From contig JAVDKL010000001.1 in NCBI GenBank assembly GCA_030849965.1, forward strand, positions 3,206,554 through 3,270,553: 64,000 bases of DNA, in the 5' to 3' direction. Positions within the stretch are counted from its first letter, which is position 1; each line of letters opens with the position of its first letter. This DNA is from Schauerella fraxinea. Its GTDB lineage: Bacteria > Pseudomonadota > Gammaproteobacteria > Burkholderiales > Burkholderiaceae_B. Both the position numbers and the translations under genes were made by a program. The notes beneath the pieces are model-generated. The model saw only the letters and a list, made by a program, of their open reading frames with translations, did no database searches and was not told the DNA's origin. This document shows, piece after piece, positions 52,140-61,311 of this stretch.

Positions 52140-54851
52140 ATGCAAGTCCAAGTCGCTATTAAGGGCGGATCGGAACAACACAGATGGGTGACGTTTCTGG
52201 CGCGATTCGCGCTGACGCTGGGCGCTGTGTTGCTCGCAAGCGGCCTGATTTGCTTCATCGCGGCCAATTGGGCCCAGATGACGAAAACCATGCGGTTGGG
52301 GGGCGTGCAAGTCGTTTTGCTCTTGTTGGTGGGGGCGGCGCTGGCGGCTTATCCGCGTTGCGCGAGGGCCGCTGGGGTACGCCAGGCTGTGCCGGCAATA
52401 TTGCTCGGTTTGGGCGGTGTGGCGATCGGGGGTTTGCTGGCTGTCATCGGACAAGCGTATCAGACCGGCGCCGATTCCTGGATGTTGTTCGCCGGCTGGG
52501 CCGTCCTGCTGCTGCCTTGGGCGGCCGCCGCCCGAGCGCCAGGTGTGTGGCTTTTGTGGTGCGCGATCGTCAACGTGGCCGCGATCATGTGGTGGGGCAC
52601 GCGCGACAACGGGCCGCTCAGCCTGCTCGATTCCAGCGTGCCGGGGATTTTCCTGGCCGGCGTCAATCTGGTGCTGGTGGCCGGCTGGGAGTTCGCGCTG
52701 CGCAGCAAAATGGCGCGGCCCACCCCAGCCACCCACGCCATGATCGCGATCGTGGCGGCCGTATGCATCGTGAGCGCATCCTCCGGCGCGCTCACCAGCA
52801 GTCATCTCTATAGCGGCGAAGGCCGATTCTCGATCACACTCTGGGTCTTCGTTACCCTGGGCGCCGGTGCTTACTACCGTTATCAGCGTCTCGATCGTTC
52901 GATTCTGGCCCTCCTGGCACTGGGCGCCATGGCCATGTCGCTGCGCATTCTGTTCGATCTGCTGGGGCCGCGGATGGACGAGGTGCTCATGCTGCTCGTG
53001 CTGGCCGTGATGGTGATCGGTCAGTCGGTGCTCATTGCGCGGTGGTTGAAAGCGCTGCCCGTGTCACGGCCTGCGCCATCCGCGCCGGCAGCGATGCCAA
53101 CGGCATCCGCTGCGCCGACGTCTTCTTCCTCACCGCCAACGCCGCCCGCCGCACCCAACGCTGCGGCGGTGTCTGCGGGAACGCCATGGCCGGCCAACGG
53201 GCTATCGGCCGACGTTGCCGAGGATGCGAGTGCCTCGCCCACAGCAGGCACGGACGGATCGGCGCCTGCGTCGGCAATGCATGCCGGCACGGCCTCCGAA
53301 GCGGCAAACCACGACGCCGAAACCAATGGGATCGTGCAGGCCGTGCTCGGCGTGAGTGCCTGGTTGTCGATGGGGCTGATTGCCGCCGTACTGGTATTCA
53401 GCGGGTTGGTGGATAGCGAGGCAACGGCGATCACGGTGGGTGCCATTGCCGCCCTGTTGGGCCTGCTGGTGCTGAAGGGCAATCCTGGCGCGTTCATGCG
53501 GCAGGCGGCCATTTCTCTCGGGGTGGCAGGGCAGGCGTTATTGACCACGGGTTTGGTGATGACCCAGGGTCCTGTCGCGACAGGGCTGATCATGACGGTG
53601 GTGGCGGTCGTCATGATCGTGCTGGCTGACGATCCGGTGTGGCGATTCGTGAGCGGGCTGGTATTGGCCGCAGGCCTGACGGTTTTCGTCGTGTTCGACA
53701 ACGGCGTGCCGGTATTGGCCGTGCTTGCGCTCGGCGTGAGTGCCGGACTGTTGTTGATCGCTGCCTTGCGATTCGGCTATGCAAAAGTCCTGCCGGTGGC
53801 ATGGGCCCTGGCGATCGGGGCGCACGTGGTGGTGGCGTTCGGCGACTACAGCCAAGGGTTTGTCTACTTGGAAAACGATCGCGCCATGGCGATGGTCAAG
53901 TGGATGATGGGCGCGTATTACGCCATTTCGCTATTGCCGACGCTGATGGCGCTGGTGATCGTGACGCAACCTGGACGGGCGTTCGACCGGCGGCTTGCCA
54001 TCGCCTTGCCGGCGATCATGCTGGCGTTTGCGTGGCCGTTGTCGTTCGTACCGGGCGCGGCATTGGCCGTGACGTGGATTCTGGCCGGGTTCGCCTGGGG
54101 ACGCCCGATATGGCAGGCGTTCGGCGCTGCGATGATGGCGACATTCCTTTGGATGTTCTATTACGATCTGGGCATGCCGCTGCTCGCCAAGTCGTACCTG
54201 CTGCTCGCAACGGGGGCCGCATTATGGCTGGTGGGCGCCGCGCCCACGCTGTGGCGGCGGATGCGAGCACGGCGGGCAGCGCGCGGCACGGCAGCCGCGC
54301 CTGCCGATATCGTCGACCGCTACTGGCGTGTGGCGGTGTTGGGCGGTCTGGGCGTCATCCTGGCGCTGGCCAACGCCAGCATCTATCGCTACGAAACCAT
54401 CCTGGCCACGGGCCGCACGGTGATGCTCCAGTTGGCGCCCGTGGATCCGCGGGCGTTGCTGCAAGGCGATTACATGGCGCTGCGGTTTGACGTCGCGCGT
54501 CAGGTCGAGCGCGCGCGCTACAAGGCGCGCGCCGAGGCGGCGTCAGCCAATCCCGTCACCTCGCCGGGCGAACGGCCTGCCCTGGATGGATATCTGGTGC
54601 TTGAACTCGATCGCGATGGCATTGCGCAATTGGCGCGCATCCAGCCCGCACGTACCCCGCTCAACTCGGGTGAGACGTTGCTGCGCTATCGGATCCGCAA
54701 CGACCAAACCTATATCGTCACGAATGCATTCTTCTTCCCGGAGGGCGAGGCCAAGCATTTCGAGGCAGCGCGCTTTGGCGAGTTGCGCGTCAGCGCCGAA
54801 GGTACCGGCTTGCTGGTCAGGCTGCGAGACGGCGATTTGAACCCGCTTTAG
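52140..54851 (+). CDS. DUF2157/DUF4401 membrane protein fused to GDYXXLXY domain
   Basis: A 903-residue polytopic protein with more than twenty hydrophobic segments. Residues about 10-310 are DUF2157-like (FALTLGAVLLASGLICFIAANW). A cytoplasmic Ala/Pro/Ser-rich linker follows (about 315-400), then a second membrane half of DUF4401 type. The soluble C-terminal domain contains LQGDYMALRF, the GDYxxLxY signature with Phe for the last Tyr. In other bacteria the latter is usually a separate gene. The function of all three modules is unknown. Start ATG at 52140 has GGAG nine bases upstream; an ATG at 52116 is possible. Confidence 0.85.
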   Translation: MQVQVAIKGGSEQHRWVTFLARFALTLGAVLLASGLICFIAANWAQMTKTMRLGGVQVVLLLLVGAALAAYPRCARAAGVRQAVPAILLGLGGVAIGGLLAVIGQAYQTGADSWMLFAGWAVLLLPWAAAARAPGVWLLWCAIVNVAAIMWWGTRDNGPLSLLDSSVPGIFLAGVNLVLVAGWEFALRSKMARPTPATHAMIAIVAAVCIVSASSGALTSSHLYSGEGRFSITLWVFVTLGAGAYYRYQRLDRSILALLALGAMAMSLRILFDLLGPRMDEVLMLLVLAVMVIGQSVLIARWLKALPVSRPAPSAPAAMPTASAAPTSSSSPPTPPAAPNAAAVSAGTPWPANGLSADVAEDASASPTAGTDGSAPASAMHAGTASEAANHDAETNGIVQAVLGVSAWLSMGLIAAVLVFSGLVDSEATAITVGAIAALLGLLVLKGNPGAFMRQAAISLGVAGQALLTTGLVMTQGPVATGLIMTVVAVVMIVLADDPVWRFVSGLVLAAGLTVFVVFDNGVPVLAVLALGVSAGLLLIAALRFGYAKVLPVAWALAIGAHVVVAFGDYSQGFVYLENDRAMAMVKWMMGAYYAISLLPTLMALVIVTQPGRAFDRRLAIALPAIMLAFAWPLSFVPGAALAVTWILAGFAWGRPIWQAFGAAMMATFLWMFYYDLGMPLLAKSYLLLATGAALWLVGAAPTLWRRMRARRAARGTAAAPADIVDRYWRVAVLGGLGVILALANASIYRYETILATGRTVMLQLAPVDPRALLQGDYMALRFDVARQVERARYKARAEAASANPVTSPGERPALDGYLVLELDRDGIAQLARIQPARTPLNSGETLLRYRIRNDQTYIVTNAFFFPEGEAKHFEAARFGELRVSAEGTGLLVRLRDGDLNPL

Positions 54852-54910
54852 TCGCAGATGATCCTGGTTGGCCGACGTTGCAGGCTGGAAGTTGTACGAT
54901 GCCGGCGACG

Positions 54911-55954
54911 TCAGACCTTCGGCGCTGGCCGATTTGCCGCGAAACGTGCCGACCATATCGGCACCGCGCGCACCCAGAAATCCGCCGCGTCGCGCGCGGG
55001 CAACGCGGCGAAGCCCAATGCCTGCCAGGCGGCATTGAGCGTGGCTACCGGTGCGGACACATCCAGCGCCGGCGCGTTGTTTTGTTTCGATAGCTTGAAC
55101 CCGGTCGCGGCGTCCACGATCAGCGGCACATGCATCATCCGCGGGTTGGGCACGTCCAGCAGCCGCTGCAGGGCGCGCTGACGGGACGTGGACGTGAGCA
55201 GGTCCGCGCCGCGCACGATATCCGTTACACCTTGATCGGCATCGTCCACCACGACGGCAAACTGGTATGCCCAGAGCCCGTCGGCCCGCTTGATCACGAA
55301 ATCGCCCACCTCATGGGCCACATCCTGCGACTGCGGGCCGAGCCACCGGTCGTCGTACCGGTCGACGCCCGGCGGCACGCGAACGCGCCAGGCGCGGGCG
55401 GTGCGCCCCGGCGCCAGGCCGTGACTACAGGTGCCGGTGTAGGGCCGTTCGGTGCTGTCGGTAGCGTTGGCTGCCGGAGGGGCGTTGAACTCGCTGGTCG
55501 CATTGCCGCGACCGTCGACAGTGCCACTACCGTCGGCAGTGCCGTTACCGTCGACAGCGTCGCTGCCGTTCACGTTGGTTGTAGCGATTCGCTTGGCCGC
55601 CGCCTCGGTGATTTCGCGGCGGGTGCAGCCACAGCCGTAGATCAATCCACGTTCGGCAAGTCCGGCCATCACCGCCTCGTAGCGCGCATCGCGCTGCGAT
55701 TGCCGCATCACCTGGCCGTCCCAGTGCATGTTCAAGGCGATCAATTGGCGTTGGATGACCGCATCCGCGCCCGGCACGGTGCGAGGGCGGTCTACGTCTT
55801 CGATGCGCAGCAGCCAATGACCCGCATGGGCACGGGCATCAAGAAAGCTGGCCATGGCCGCCACCAGCGATCCCGCGTGCAGCGGGCCGCTGGGGCTGGG
55901 CGCGAATCGGCCGACGTAGGCGGGGGGCGAGCCCCCGACGATAAGCGACACCAC
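54911..55954 (-). CDS. gluQ: Glutamyl-Q tRNA(Asp) synthetase with an inserted low-complexity loop
   Basis: A 347-residue class I aminoacyl-tRNA synthetase paralogue lacking an anticodon-binding domain: [19 protein letters not shown] (HIGH region), [16 protein letters not shown], zinc ligands [10 protein letters not shown] and [28 protein letters not shown] and FKLSKQN (KMSKS region). It attaches glutamate to queuosine in tRNA(Asp). Between the two zinc-ligand pairs sits an insertion of about 45 residues with [14 protein letters not shown] repeats, encoded by an 18-bp tandem repeat. It is normally about 300 residues. It starts seven bases after the smg stop. Confidence 0.92.
   Translation of the reverse strand: MVSLIVGGSPPAYVGRFAPSPSGPLHAGSLVAAMASFLDARAHAGHWLLRIEDVDRPRTVPGADAVIQRQLIALNMHWDGQVMRQSQRDARYEAVMAGLAERGLIYGCGCTRREITEAAAKRIATTNVNGSDAVDGNGTADGSGTVDGRGNATSEFNAPPAANATDSTERPYTGTCSHGLAPGRTARAWRVRVPPGVDRYDDRWLGPQSQDVAHEVGDFVIKRADGLWAYQFAVVVDDADQGVTDIVRGADLLTSTSRQRALQRLLDVPNPRMMHVPLIVDAATGFKLSKQNNAPALDVSAPVATLNAAWQALGFAALPARDAADFWVRAVPIWSARFAANRPAPKV
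55511..55564. repeat. 18-bp tandem repeat inside the gluQ coding sequence
   Basis: Three units beginning ACCGTCGACAGTGCC, ACCGTCGGCAGTGCC and ACCGTCGACAGCGTC run head to tail. Because 18 is divisible by three they add hexapeptides to the reading frame rather than breaking it. Confidence 0.8.
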
Positions 55955-55960
55955 GACGCC

Positions 55961-56419
55961 TTAGTGCAGGCGGCGCACGCCCTCGTCGTCCAGCAGCTCT
56001 TCGAGAACGAGGTTGTCGATCTCGGCTTCCTGGCTCCAGAGCACCATCAACGCGATGATCTTGATCTTGGCCAACGGCACCGGGGATTCCGGCGACGCGT
56101 AGGCACGTTCAAGCACGATCTCACGCAGGGGAGCGGGCAGGATGCCGGCGGACTCGAGGAAAGCGACGAAGCCGATGGCTTCGGTGCCCACTTGCTGGTA
56201 CTCGCTATCGGTGTAGATGCGGGTGCCCGAGCTGGGGACGTGCGCCAGATCGACGCAGCGCTCAGTGGTTTCCGCCAGGCCGTAGAGCCAGCCCAAGGCG
56301 TCGTCGATGTCCTCGTGCTCGAAGCCGGCCGCAGCCAGACGCTTTGCGAGGACATCTGCCGCGGGACATGCTTGCGGCGTGTAGTAATTCTCGAACAGGT
56401 AAACCAGGATATCGAACAT
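55961..56419 (-). CDS. smg: Smg family protein (DUF494)
   Basis: A 152-residue soluble helical protein that starts MFDILVYLFENYY, the invariant family opening, and continues with LAKRLAAAGFEHEDIDDALGWL and IVLERAYAS. Smg homologues lie near dprA and topoisomerase genes throughout betaproteobacteria, and topB is nearby here. The molecular role is unknown. Confidence 0.95.
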   Translation of the reverse strand: MFDILVYLFENYYTPQACPAADVLAKRLAAAGFEHEDIDDALGWLYGLAETTERCVDLAHVPSSGTRIYTDSEYQQVGTEAIGFVAFLESAGILPAPLREIVLERAYASPESPVPLAKIKIIALMVLWSQEAEIDNLVLEELLDDEGVRRLH

Positions 56420-56665
56420 AAGTCGCAGTAAGTGAGCCTGCCTGCACAGTTGGCCCGCGTATCGGCAAACCAGCAGACACGAAATTCAAGTTACGCTCAT
56501 CTGAAGCGAGCGGCAACTGCGTAACAAACAGACGGTGGCGATATTCAGGTTAACGGTTAAACGAACTGAGACCCTATTGTGCGGCAGAAGCGCCAGCGAA
56601 TCAAACGACCTTGATGGCTTCGTTCAGTCAGAGGGCTTGTGGTGCGATGGCATCATCCCCTCGTC

Positions 56666-58696
56666 CTATACCGCCAGCGCCGTCTGCTTGCGCATCCGCG
56701 CCATTTGGCTGAAGACGGCGGGCAGGGCGATCAGCACACCGATCACGCCGCTGGTGATGCCGGGCTTGATGATTAGCAGCGCGCCCACGACGCACAGCAC
56801 CCGCTCCCAGGTGGTCATCGTGATGAACAGATACTTGGAGAGCGCAGCCGACAGCAACACCAGCCCGATCGCGCAGCCGATGAAGGTCACGAAAAAGTCC
56901 GGCCACGTGAAGCCTTGCACCGAGATCAGCAGCGCGGGCGAAAACACGAAAACGAACGGCACGATGAGCTTGGTGATGCCCAGCCTGAACGCGGTGTTGG
57001 CCGTGGCCATGGGATCGCTCCCCGCCAGCCCCGCCGCGGCATAGGCAGCTAGCGCGACCGGTGGCGTGATATCGGCCAGCAGGCCGAAATAGAACACAAA
57101 GAAATGCGCGGCGATCGGTTGCACCCCCAACTGCACCAACGTGGGCGCGGCCACCGTGACCATGATGATGTAGTTGGCCGTGGTGGGAACGCCGCAGCCC
57201 ATCAGAATGCAGACGAAGCCCGTCATGATGAGCGCCATCGTCAGCGTAATGGCTTGCGTATCGGTAAAGGCCGCCAGGAAGTCTGGCGTGATGGCCTGAA
57301 AGCCCATGGCCAGGGCTTGGGACGCGCTGATCACGATGTAGGAGATCTTGAACCCCACACCGGTAAGCGTGACCACACCGATCACGATGCCCACGCAGCC
57401 GGCGGCGGCGCCCACGGCCAGGGCGTATTTGGCGCCCGTCTCGAAGGCGTCGTACAGATCGCGCCACTTCAGCCGCTGCGCCGGGTTGAGCATGCCGACG
57501 ATGATGCAGCCGGTGATGCCGGCGAAGGCCGCGAGATAAGGCGTGCGGCCGCTGGCGAGTACGCCGACCAGCATGATGAGCGGAATCAGCGTGGGCCAGC
57601 GCTGCTTGAACGACTGCACCAGATGCGGCATTTCTTCGGCCGTCATGCCGCGCAGGCCCTGGCGCTTGGCTTCGAAGTGCACCTGCATGAACATGCCGAA
57701 GAAGTACAGCGCGGCTGGGCAGATCGCGGCGATGGCGATCTGCTGGTAAGGAATGCCCAGAAATTCGATCATCAGAAAGGCCGCCGCGCCCATGATGGGC
57801 GGCGTGATCTGCCCACCGGTGCTCGAGGCGGCTTCGACCGCCGCCGCGAAGTGGCGCGGATAACCAGTGCGGATCATGGCGGGAATGGTGAGCGAGCCCA
57901 CCGTGACGGCATTGGCGACCGACGATCCCGACAGCATGCCGAACATGGCCGAGCCGAACACCGATACCTTGGCCGGGCCGCCGGCATACCGCCCGGCGAC
58001 GGTGGAAGCCACATCCAGAAAGAGCTGGCCGAGGCCGATGCGTGTGGCGAGCACGCCAAACAGCACGAAGTGGAAGACGTAGGTGGCCACCACGCCCACG
58101 GCAATGCCGTAGACGCCCTGACTGGTGAGATACAGGTGGTTGACCAGCTGCGACCACGTGTTGCCTGCATGTTGGAACAGGCCGGGAAAGATCTGGCCGA
58201 ACATGGCGTAGGCCATGAATACCAACGCGATGATGGTGAGCGGCCAGCCCATCGCGCGGCGCGTGGCTTCCAGCAGGCCCACGATCAGGATCGTGCCCAT
58301 GACCACGTCCAGCGTATCGGGATTGCCGATGCGGAAGGCCAGGTCATCGAAGATGTAGGGGATGTAGAGCACCGTCAACGCAAGTGCGATGGCGATCGCC
58401 CAGTCGTAGAGCGGCACACCACCCGGCGTCCACCAGGTATGGCGCGGCTCGCGTTCGTAGTGAGCCTTGCTGAATCCGAACACCAGAAAAATCAGGCTCA
58501 AGACGAAGGCGAGGTGAACCCCTCGATGCGTGGCCTCCCGCAAGAGACCGAAGCCTGCCGTGTAGTAATGGAAGATCGACAGCGTCACGAGCAGAAAAGA
58601 AACCAGCATGGCAGCCGATCGGTGCAGCGGACGAAAGCGGATCTCAGGATCGAACTTTTCTGCGAGCTGCTGGGTTTTTTCGAGATCGATTTGCAT
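56666..58696 (-). CDS. TRAP transporter, fused small and large permease subunits
   Basis: A 676-residue membrane protein fusing the four-helix DctQ-type part (about residues 40-160) with the DctM-type large permease: VNHLYLTSQGVYGIAVGVVATYVF, the DctM core GSSVANAVTVGSLTIPAMIRTGY (about 240) and ILMGCGVPTTANYIIMVTVAAP (about 490). It works with a TAXI-type binding protein encoded upstream, using a sodium or proton gradient. The substrate of TAXI-TRAP systems is usually unknown; glutamate or other acids are reported. Confidence 0.93.
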   Translation of the reverse strand: MQIDLEKTQQLAEKFDPEIRFRPLHRSAAMLVSFLLVTLSIFHYYTAGFGLLREATHRGVHLAFVLSLIFLVFGFSKAHYEREPRHTWWTPGGVPLYDWAIAIALALTVLYIPYIFDDLAFRIGNPDTLDVVMGTILIVGLLEATRRAMGWPLTIIALVFMAYAMFGQIFPGLFQHAGNTWSQLVNHLYLTSQGVYGIAVGVVATYVFHFVLFGVLATRIGLGQLFLDVASTVAGRYAGGPAKVSVFGSAMFGMLSGSSVANAVTVGSLTIPAMIRTGYPRHFAAAVEAASSTGGQITPPIMGAAAFLMIEFLGIPYQQIAIAAICPAALYFFGMFMQVHFEAKRQGLRGMTAEEMPHLVQSFKQRWPTLIPLIMLVGVLASGRTPYLAAFAGITGCIIVGMLNPAQRLKWRDLYDAFETGAKYALAVGAAAGCVGIVIGVVTLTGVGFKISYIVISASQALAMGFQAITPDFLAAFTDTQAITLTMALIMTGFVCILMGCGVPTTANYIIMVTVAAPTLVQLGVQPIAAHFFVFYFGLLADITPPVALAAYAAAGLAGSDPMATANTAFRLGITKLIVPFVFVFSPALLISVQGFTWPDFFVTFIGCAIGLVLLSAALSKYLFITMTTWERVLCVVGALLIIKPGITSGVIGVLIALPAVFSQMARMRKQTALAV

Positions 58697-58711
58697 GAGA
58701 GGTACCGTCGC

Positions 58712-58751
58712 AAAAAAGCGTCGCGGCGGCCTCGATATGCCCGAGACCGCC
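58712..58751 (-). terminator. Intercistronic hairpin between TAXI receptor and TRAP permease
   Basis: On the minus strand GGCGGTCTCG pairs with CGAGGCCGCC (one G-U pair) around a seven-base loop, and TTTTTT follows eight bases later. It occupies most of the 84-base gap and should act as a partial terminator or mRNA stabiliser favouring the receptor. Confidence 0.6.
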
Positions 58752-58780
58752 GGTAAAGGAAAGGCCGCGTGGCGCCTGTC

Positions 58781-59743
58781 TTACTTCAACAGGCCGACTT
58801 CCTTGTAGTACTTCTCGGCGCCGGGATGAAACGGAATGCCAGCGCCCTTGACGGCGTTTTCACGCGTGATCATCTTGCCCTTGGCATGACCGCTATCGAG
58901 CGTTTTGCGCGTGGTGTCGTTGTAGAGCGTCTTGGTCATCTCGTAGATGACATCGGTAGGAATCTTGGCCGACGTGACCATCTGCGCATTCACCGAAATG
59001 GTCTTCGTCTCGCCCACGCCTTGGTAGGTATTGGCCGCGATGACGTCGGGCGTGAAGAACTCCTGCTTCTGGCGCAGGCTGTCGATCTCGGGGCCCACCA
59101 GCGATACGAGTTCGATGCCGCCGCCGCTCGAGGCGAGCTCGGCGATCGCGCCGGCCGGTGCACCGCCCACGAAGAAGAACGCATCCAGCCCGCCATCCTT
59201 GAGCTTGTCGCCCGCCTGGTTGGGCTTGAGGTATTCGGCCTTGATGTCCTTTTCTGTAATGCCGTAGGCGCCCAGGATCAACCGTACGTCGACGAGCGTG
59301 CCCGAACCGGGCTCATCCATCGACACACGTTTGCCCTTCAGGTCGGCCACCGATTTGATGCCCGCGCCTTTGCGCGTGACGAGATGAATGCTCTCCGGAA
59401 ATAGCGTGGCGACCAGACGCAAGCCGTCCGCTTTGGGCCGGCCCTCGAAGGTGCCCGTGCCGCTATAGGCCCAATAGGCCACATCGGATTGCGTGAAACC
59501 GGCTTCGAGCGAACCGCCCTGGATGCCGTTGATGTTGGCCACCGAACCGTTGGATGCCACGGCGGTGGCGATGAGTTTGCCCGGTACCGAGACCGAGTTT
59601 GCGATCATGCCGCCCACAGGGTAGTAGGTGCCGGCCGTGCCTCCCGTTCCGATGCGGAAGAATTGTTGCGCCTGTGCGCCGGTGGCGGCAGTGGCGAGAA
59701 CGGCGGCAAGCGACAGCGTTTTAACCCAGGTATTCAACGACAT
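58781..59743 (-). CDS. TAXI-family TRAP transporter solute receptor
   Basis: A 320-residue periplasmic protein: signal WVKTLSLAAVLATAATGAQAQ, then FFRIGTGGTAGTYYPVGG, the defining TAXI motif, EAGFTQSDVAYWAYSG, GKRVSMDEPGSGT and DAFFFVGGAPAGAI. It delivers solute to the fused permease downstream. It is divergent from the D-threonine-aldolase-like gene, whose substrate may be what is imported. Confidence 0.95.
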   Translation of the reverse strand: MSLNTWVKTLSLAAVLATAATGAQAQQFFRIGTGGTAGTYYPVGGMIANSVSVPGKLIATAVASNGSVANINGIQGGSLEAGFTQSDVAYWAYSGTGTFEGRPKADGLRLVATLFPESIHLVTRKGAGIKSVADLKGKRVSMDEPGSGTLVDVRLILGAYGITEKDIKAEYLKPNQAGDKLKDGGLDAFFFVGGAPAGAIAELASSGGGIELVSLVGPEIDSLRQKQEFFTPDVIAANTYQGVGETKTISVNAQMVTSAKIPTDVIYEMTKTLYNDTTRKTLDSGHAKGKMITRENAVKGAGIPFHPGAEKYYKEVGLLK

Positions 59744-59940
59744 GAAGGCTTCTCCAAAGGACTGCTCGATGACGTGACTTGGGCGCCCATCCCCTCAGAC
59801 AGGCGCGCGATGCGGCACAAGCCATCAACCGTCTGTGCATGCGGTGTGATAATGGCTCGCTTGTGTCAGTTTGGCACGCGATGTATCTCAAGCCAACGCC
59901 TACGGCATCATGGTTTGCCCCAACTAGGAGAGATCGATTT

Positions 59941-61101
59941 ATGACGTTCGACGCTACCGATGATGCTGCCATCACCGCGTTTATCGACATCGAGGTACCG
60001 CCGCCCGCACGCGTGGGCGACGCAGCCTCGGAGATCGACACGCCGTCGCTCGTGCTCGATCTGGAGGTGTTCGACGCCAATCTGGCGCGCATGCAGGCGT
60101 GGGCTACCCAGCATGGCGTGGGCTTGCGCGCGCACGCCAAGGCACATAAATGCCCCGAGGTCGCCTTGCGGCAGATCGCCTTGGGGGCCGTGGGCATCTG
60201 CTGTCAGAAAGTGAGCGAAGCCGTGCCTTTCGTGCAAGCCGGCGTGGACGATATTCTGATCAGCAATCAGGTGGTGGGCGCGCCCAAGTTGGCGTTACTC
60301 GCGCGGCTCGCGCGCCGAGCACGCATGGCGGTGTGTGTGGACGATGCCACCAATCTTGCCGATATTGCGGCAGCCATGCAGCACGCCGGCACCACCATCG
60401 ATATCCTGGTGGAGATCGATGTGGGGCAGGGGCGCTGCGGCGTACCGGACGCGGCTGGCGCCTGGACCTTGGCGCAGTACGCGGCTACGACGCCGGGCCT
60501 GCGGTTTCGCGGCCTGCAGGCCTATCACGGGTCGGTGCAGCATGTGCGCGATCCAGCGGCGCGCGCGGCCATTTGCGCGGAGGTCGCCGCGCGTATCCAG
60601 GCCGTGGTCGCGCACTTGAGCGAACGCGGTATTGCGTGCGCCGACATCAGCGGCGCCGGCACAGGCTCGGCGCAATTCGATGCGGGCAATGGCCTCTATA
60701 CCGAATTGCAGGCCGGCAGCTACGCCTTCATGGATGTGGATTACGGCAGCAACGCGTGGGACGACGTGCTGGCGTTCGATGTGAGCCTCACGCTGTTGAG
60801 CACGGTGATGAGTGTGGCCACGCCGGGCCGCGCGGTGCTGGATGCCGGACTGAAATCGATGACGATCGAGTCGGGCCTACCCCGCGTGCTGGGCCGCGAG
60901 GGCTTGCGCGTGGCGCAGGTCAACGACGAGCATGCCGTGGTGGCGGTCGAGTCGGGTGACGCGCCCGCGTTGGGCGACAAGCTAGCGCTCGTGGTGCCGC
61001 ACGTTGATCCGGCTTTCAATCTGCACGACACGGTCGTGGCCGTGCGCGGCGGCCGGGTCGAAGGCTTGTGGGCGATCGCGGCTCGGGGATTGAGCCGCTA
61101 G
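59941..61101 (+). CDS. DSD1-family PLP enzyme (D-threonine aldolase / D-serine dehydratase-like)
   Basis: The ATG at 59941 with AGGAGA upstream gives 386 residues: an alanine-racemase-like barrel with the PLP Lys in LRAHAKAHKCPEVA (about residue 63), IDVGQGRCGVPD, FRGLQAYHGSVQH, and GTGSAQFDAGNGLYTELQAGSY as phosphate loop. A C-terminal beta domain follows, with VPHVDPAFNLHD providing the metal-binding His and Asp. It cleaves or dehydrates a D-3-hydroxyamino acid. Location opposite the TAXI-TRAP genes suggests uptake and use of the same compound. Confidence 0.9.
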   Translation: MTFDATDDAAITAFIDIEVPPPARVGDAASEIDTPSLVLDLEVFDANLARMQAWATQHGVGLRAHAKAHKCPEVALRQIALGAVGICCQKVSEAVPFVQAGVDDILISNQVVGAPKLALLARLARRARMAVCVDDATNLADIAAAMQHAGTTIDILVEIDVGQGRCGVPDAAGAWTLAQYAATTPGLRFRGLQAYHGSVQHVRDPAARAAICAEVAARIQAVVAHLSERGIACADISGAGTGSAQFDAGNGLYTELQAGSYAFMDVDYGSNAWDDVLAFDVSLTLLSTVMSVATPGRAVLDAGLKSMTIESGLPRVLGREGLRVAQVNDEHAVVAVESGDAPALGDKLALVVPHVDPAFNLHDTVVAVRGGRVEGLWAIAARGLSR

Positions 61102-61183
61102 TTGCGCCCGTTTGGGGCTCGCCGAGGCCGTGGCTCGCGGCGGGTAGGGTCAGCAACCAACTGGGTCAGTAAACAACAAGGCC

Positions 61184-61274
61184 GGCAACTGAAAGGCCAG
61201 CAACTGAAAAGAGCAACTGAAAAGAGCAACTGAAAAGAGCAACTGAAAGGAGCAACTGAAAGGAGCAACTGATG
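61184..61274. repeat. 13-bp tandem repeat between convergent genes
   Basis: Units of GCAACTGAAAAGA or GCAACTGAAAGGA repeat head to tail from 61200 to 61274 (five full units and a partial one), preceded by two less regular GGCAACTGAAAGG-like copies. It lies between the DSD1-family gene and the 3' end of the Bug receptor gene; no gene is supported across it. Confidence 0.85.
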
Positions 61275-61311
61275 GCGAGCGGCGCTGCGGCCGCCGCCTC
61301 GATGACCTGCA

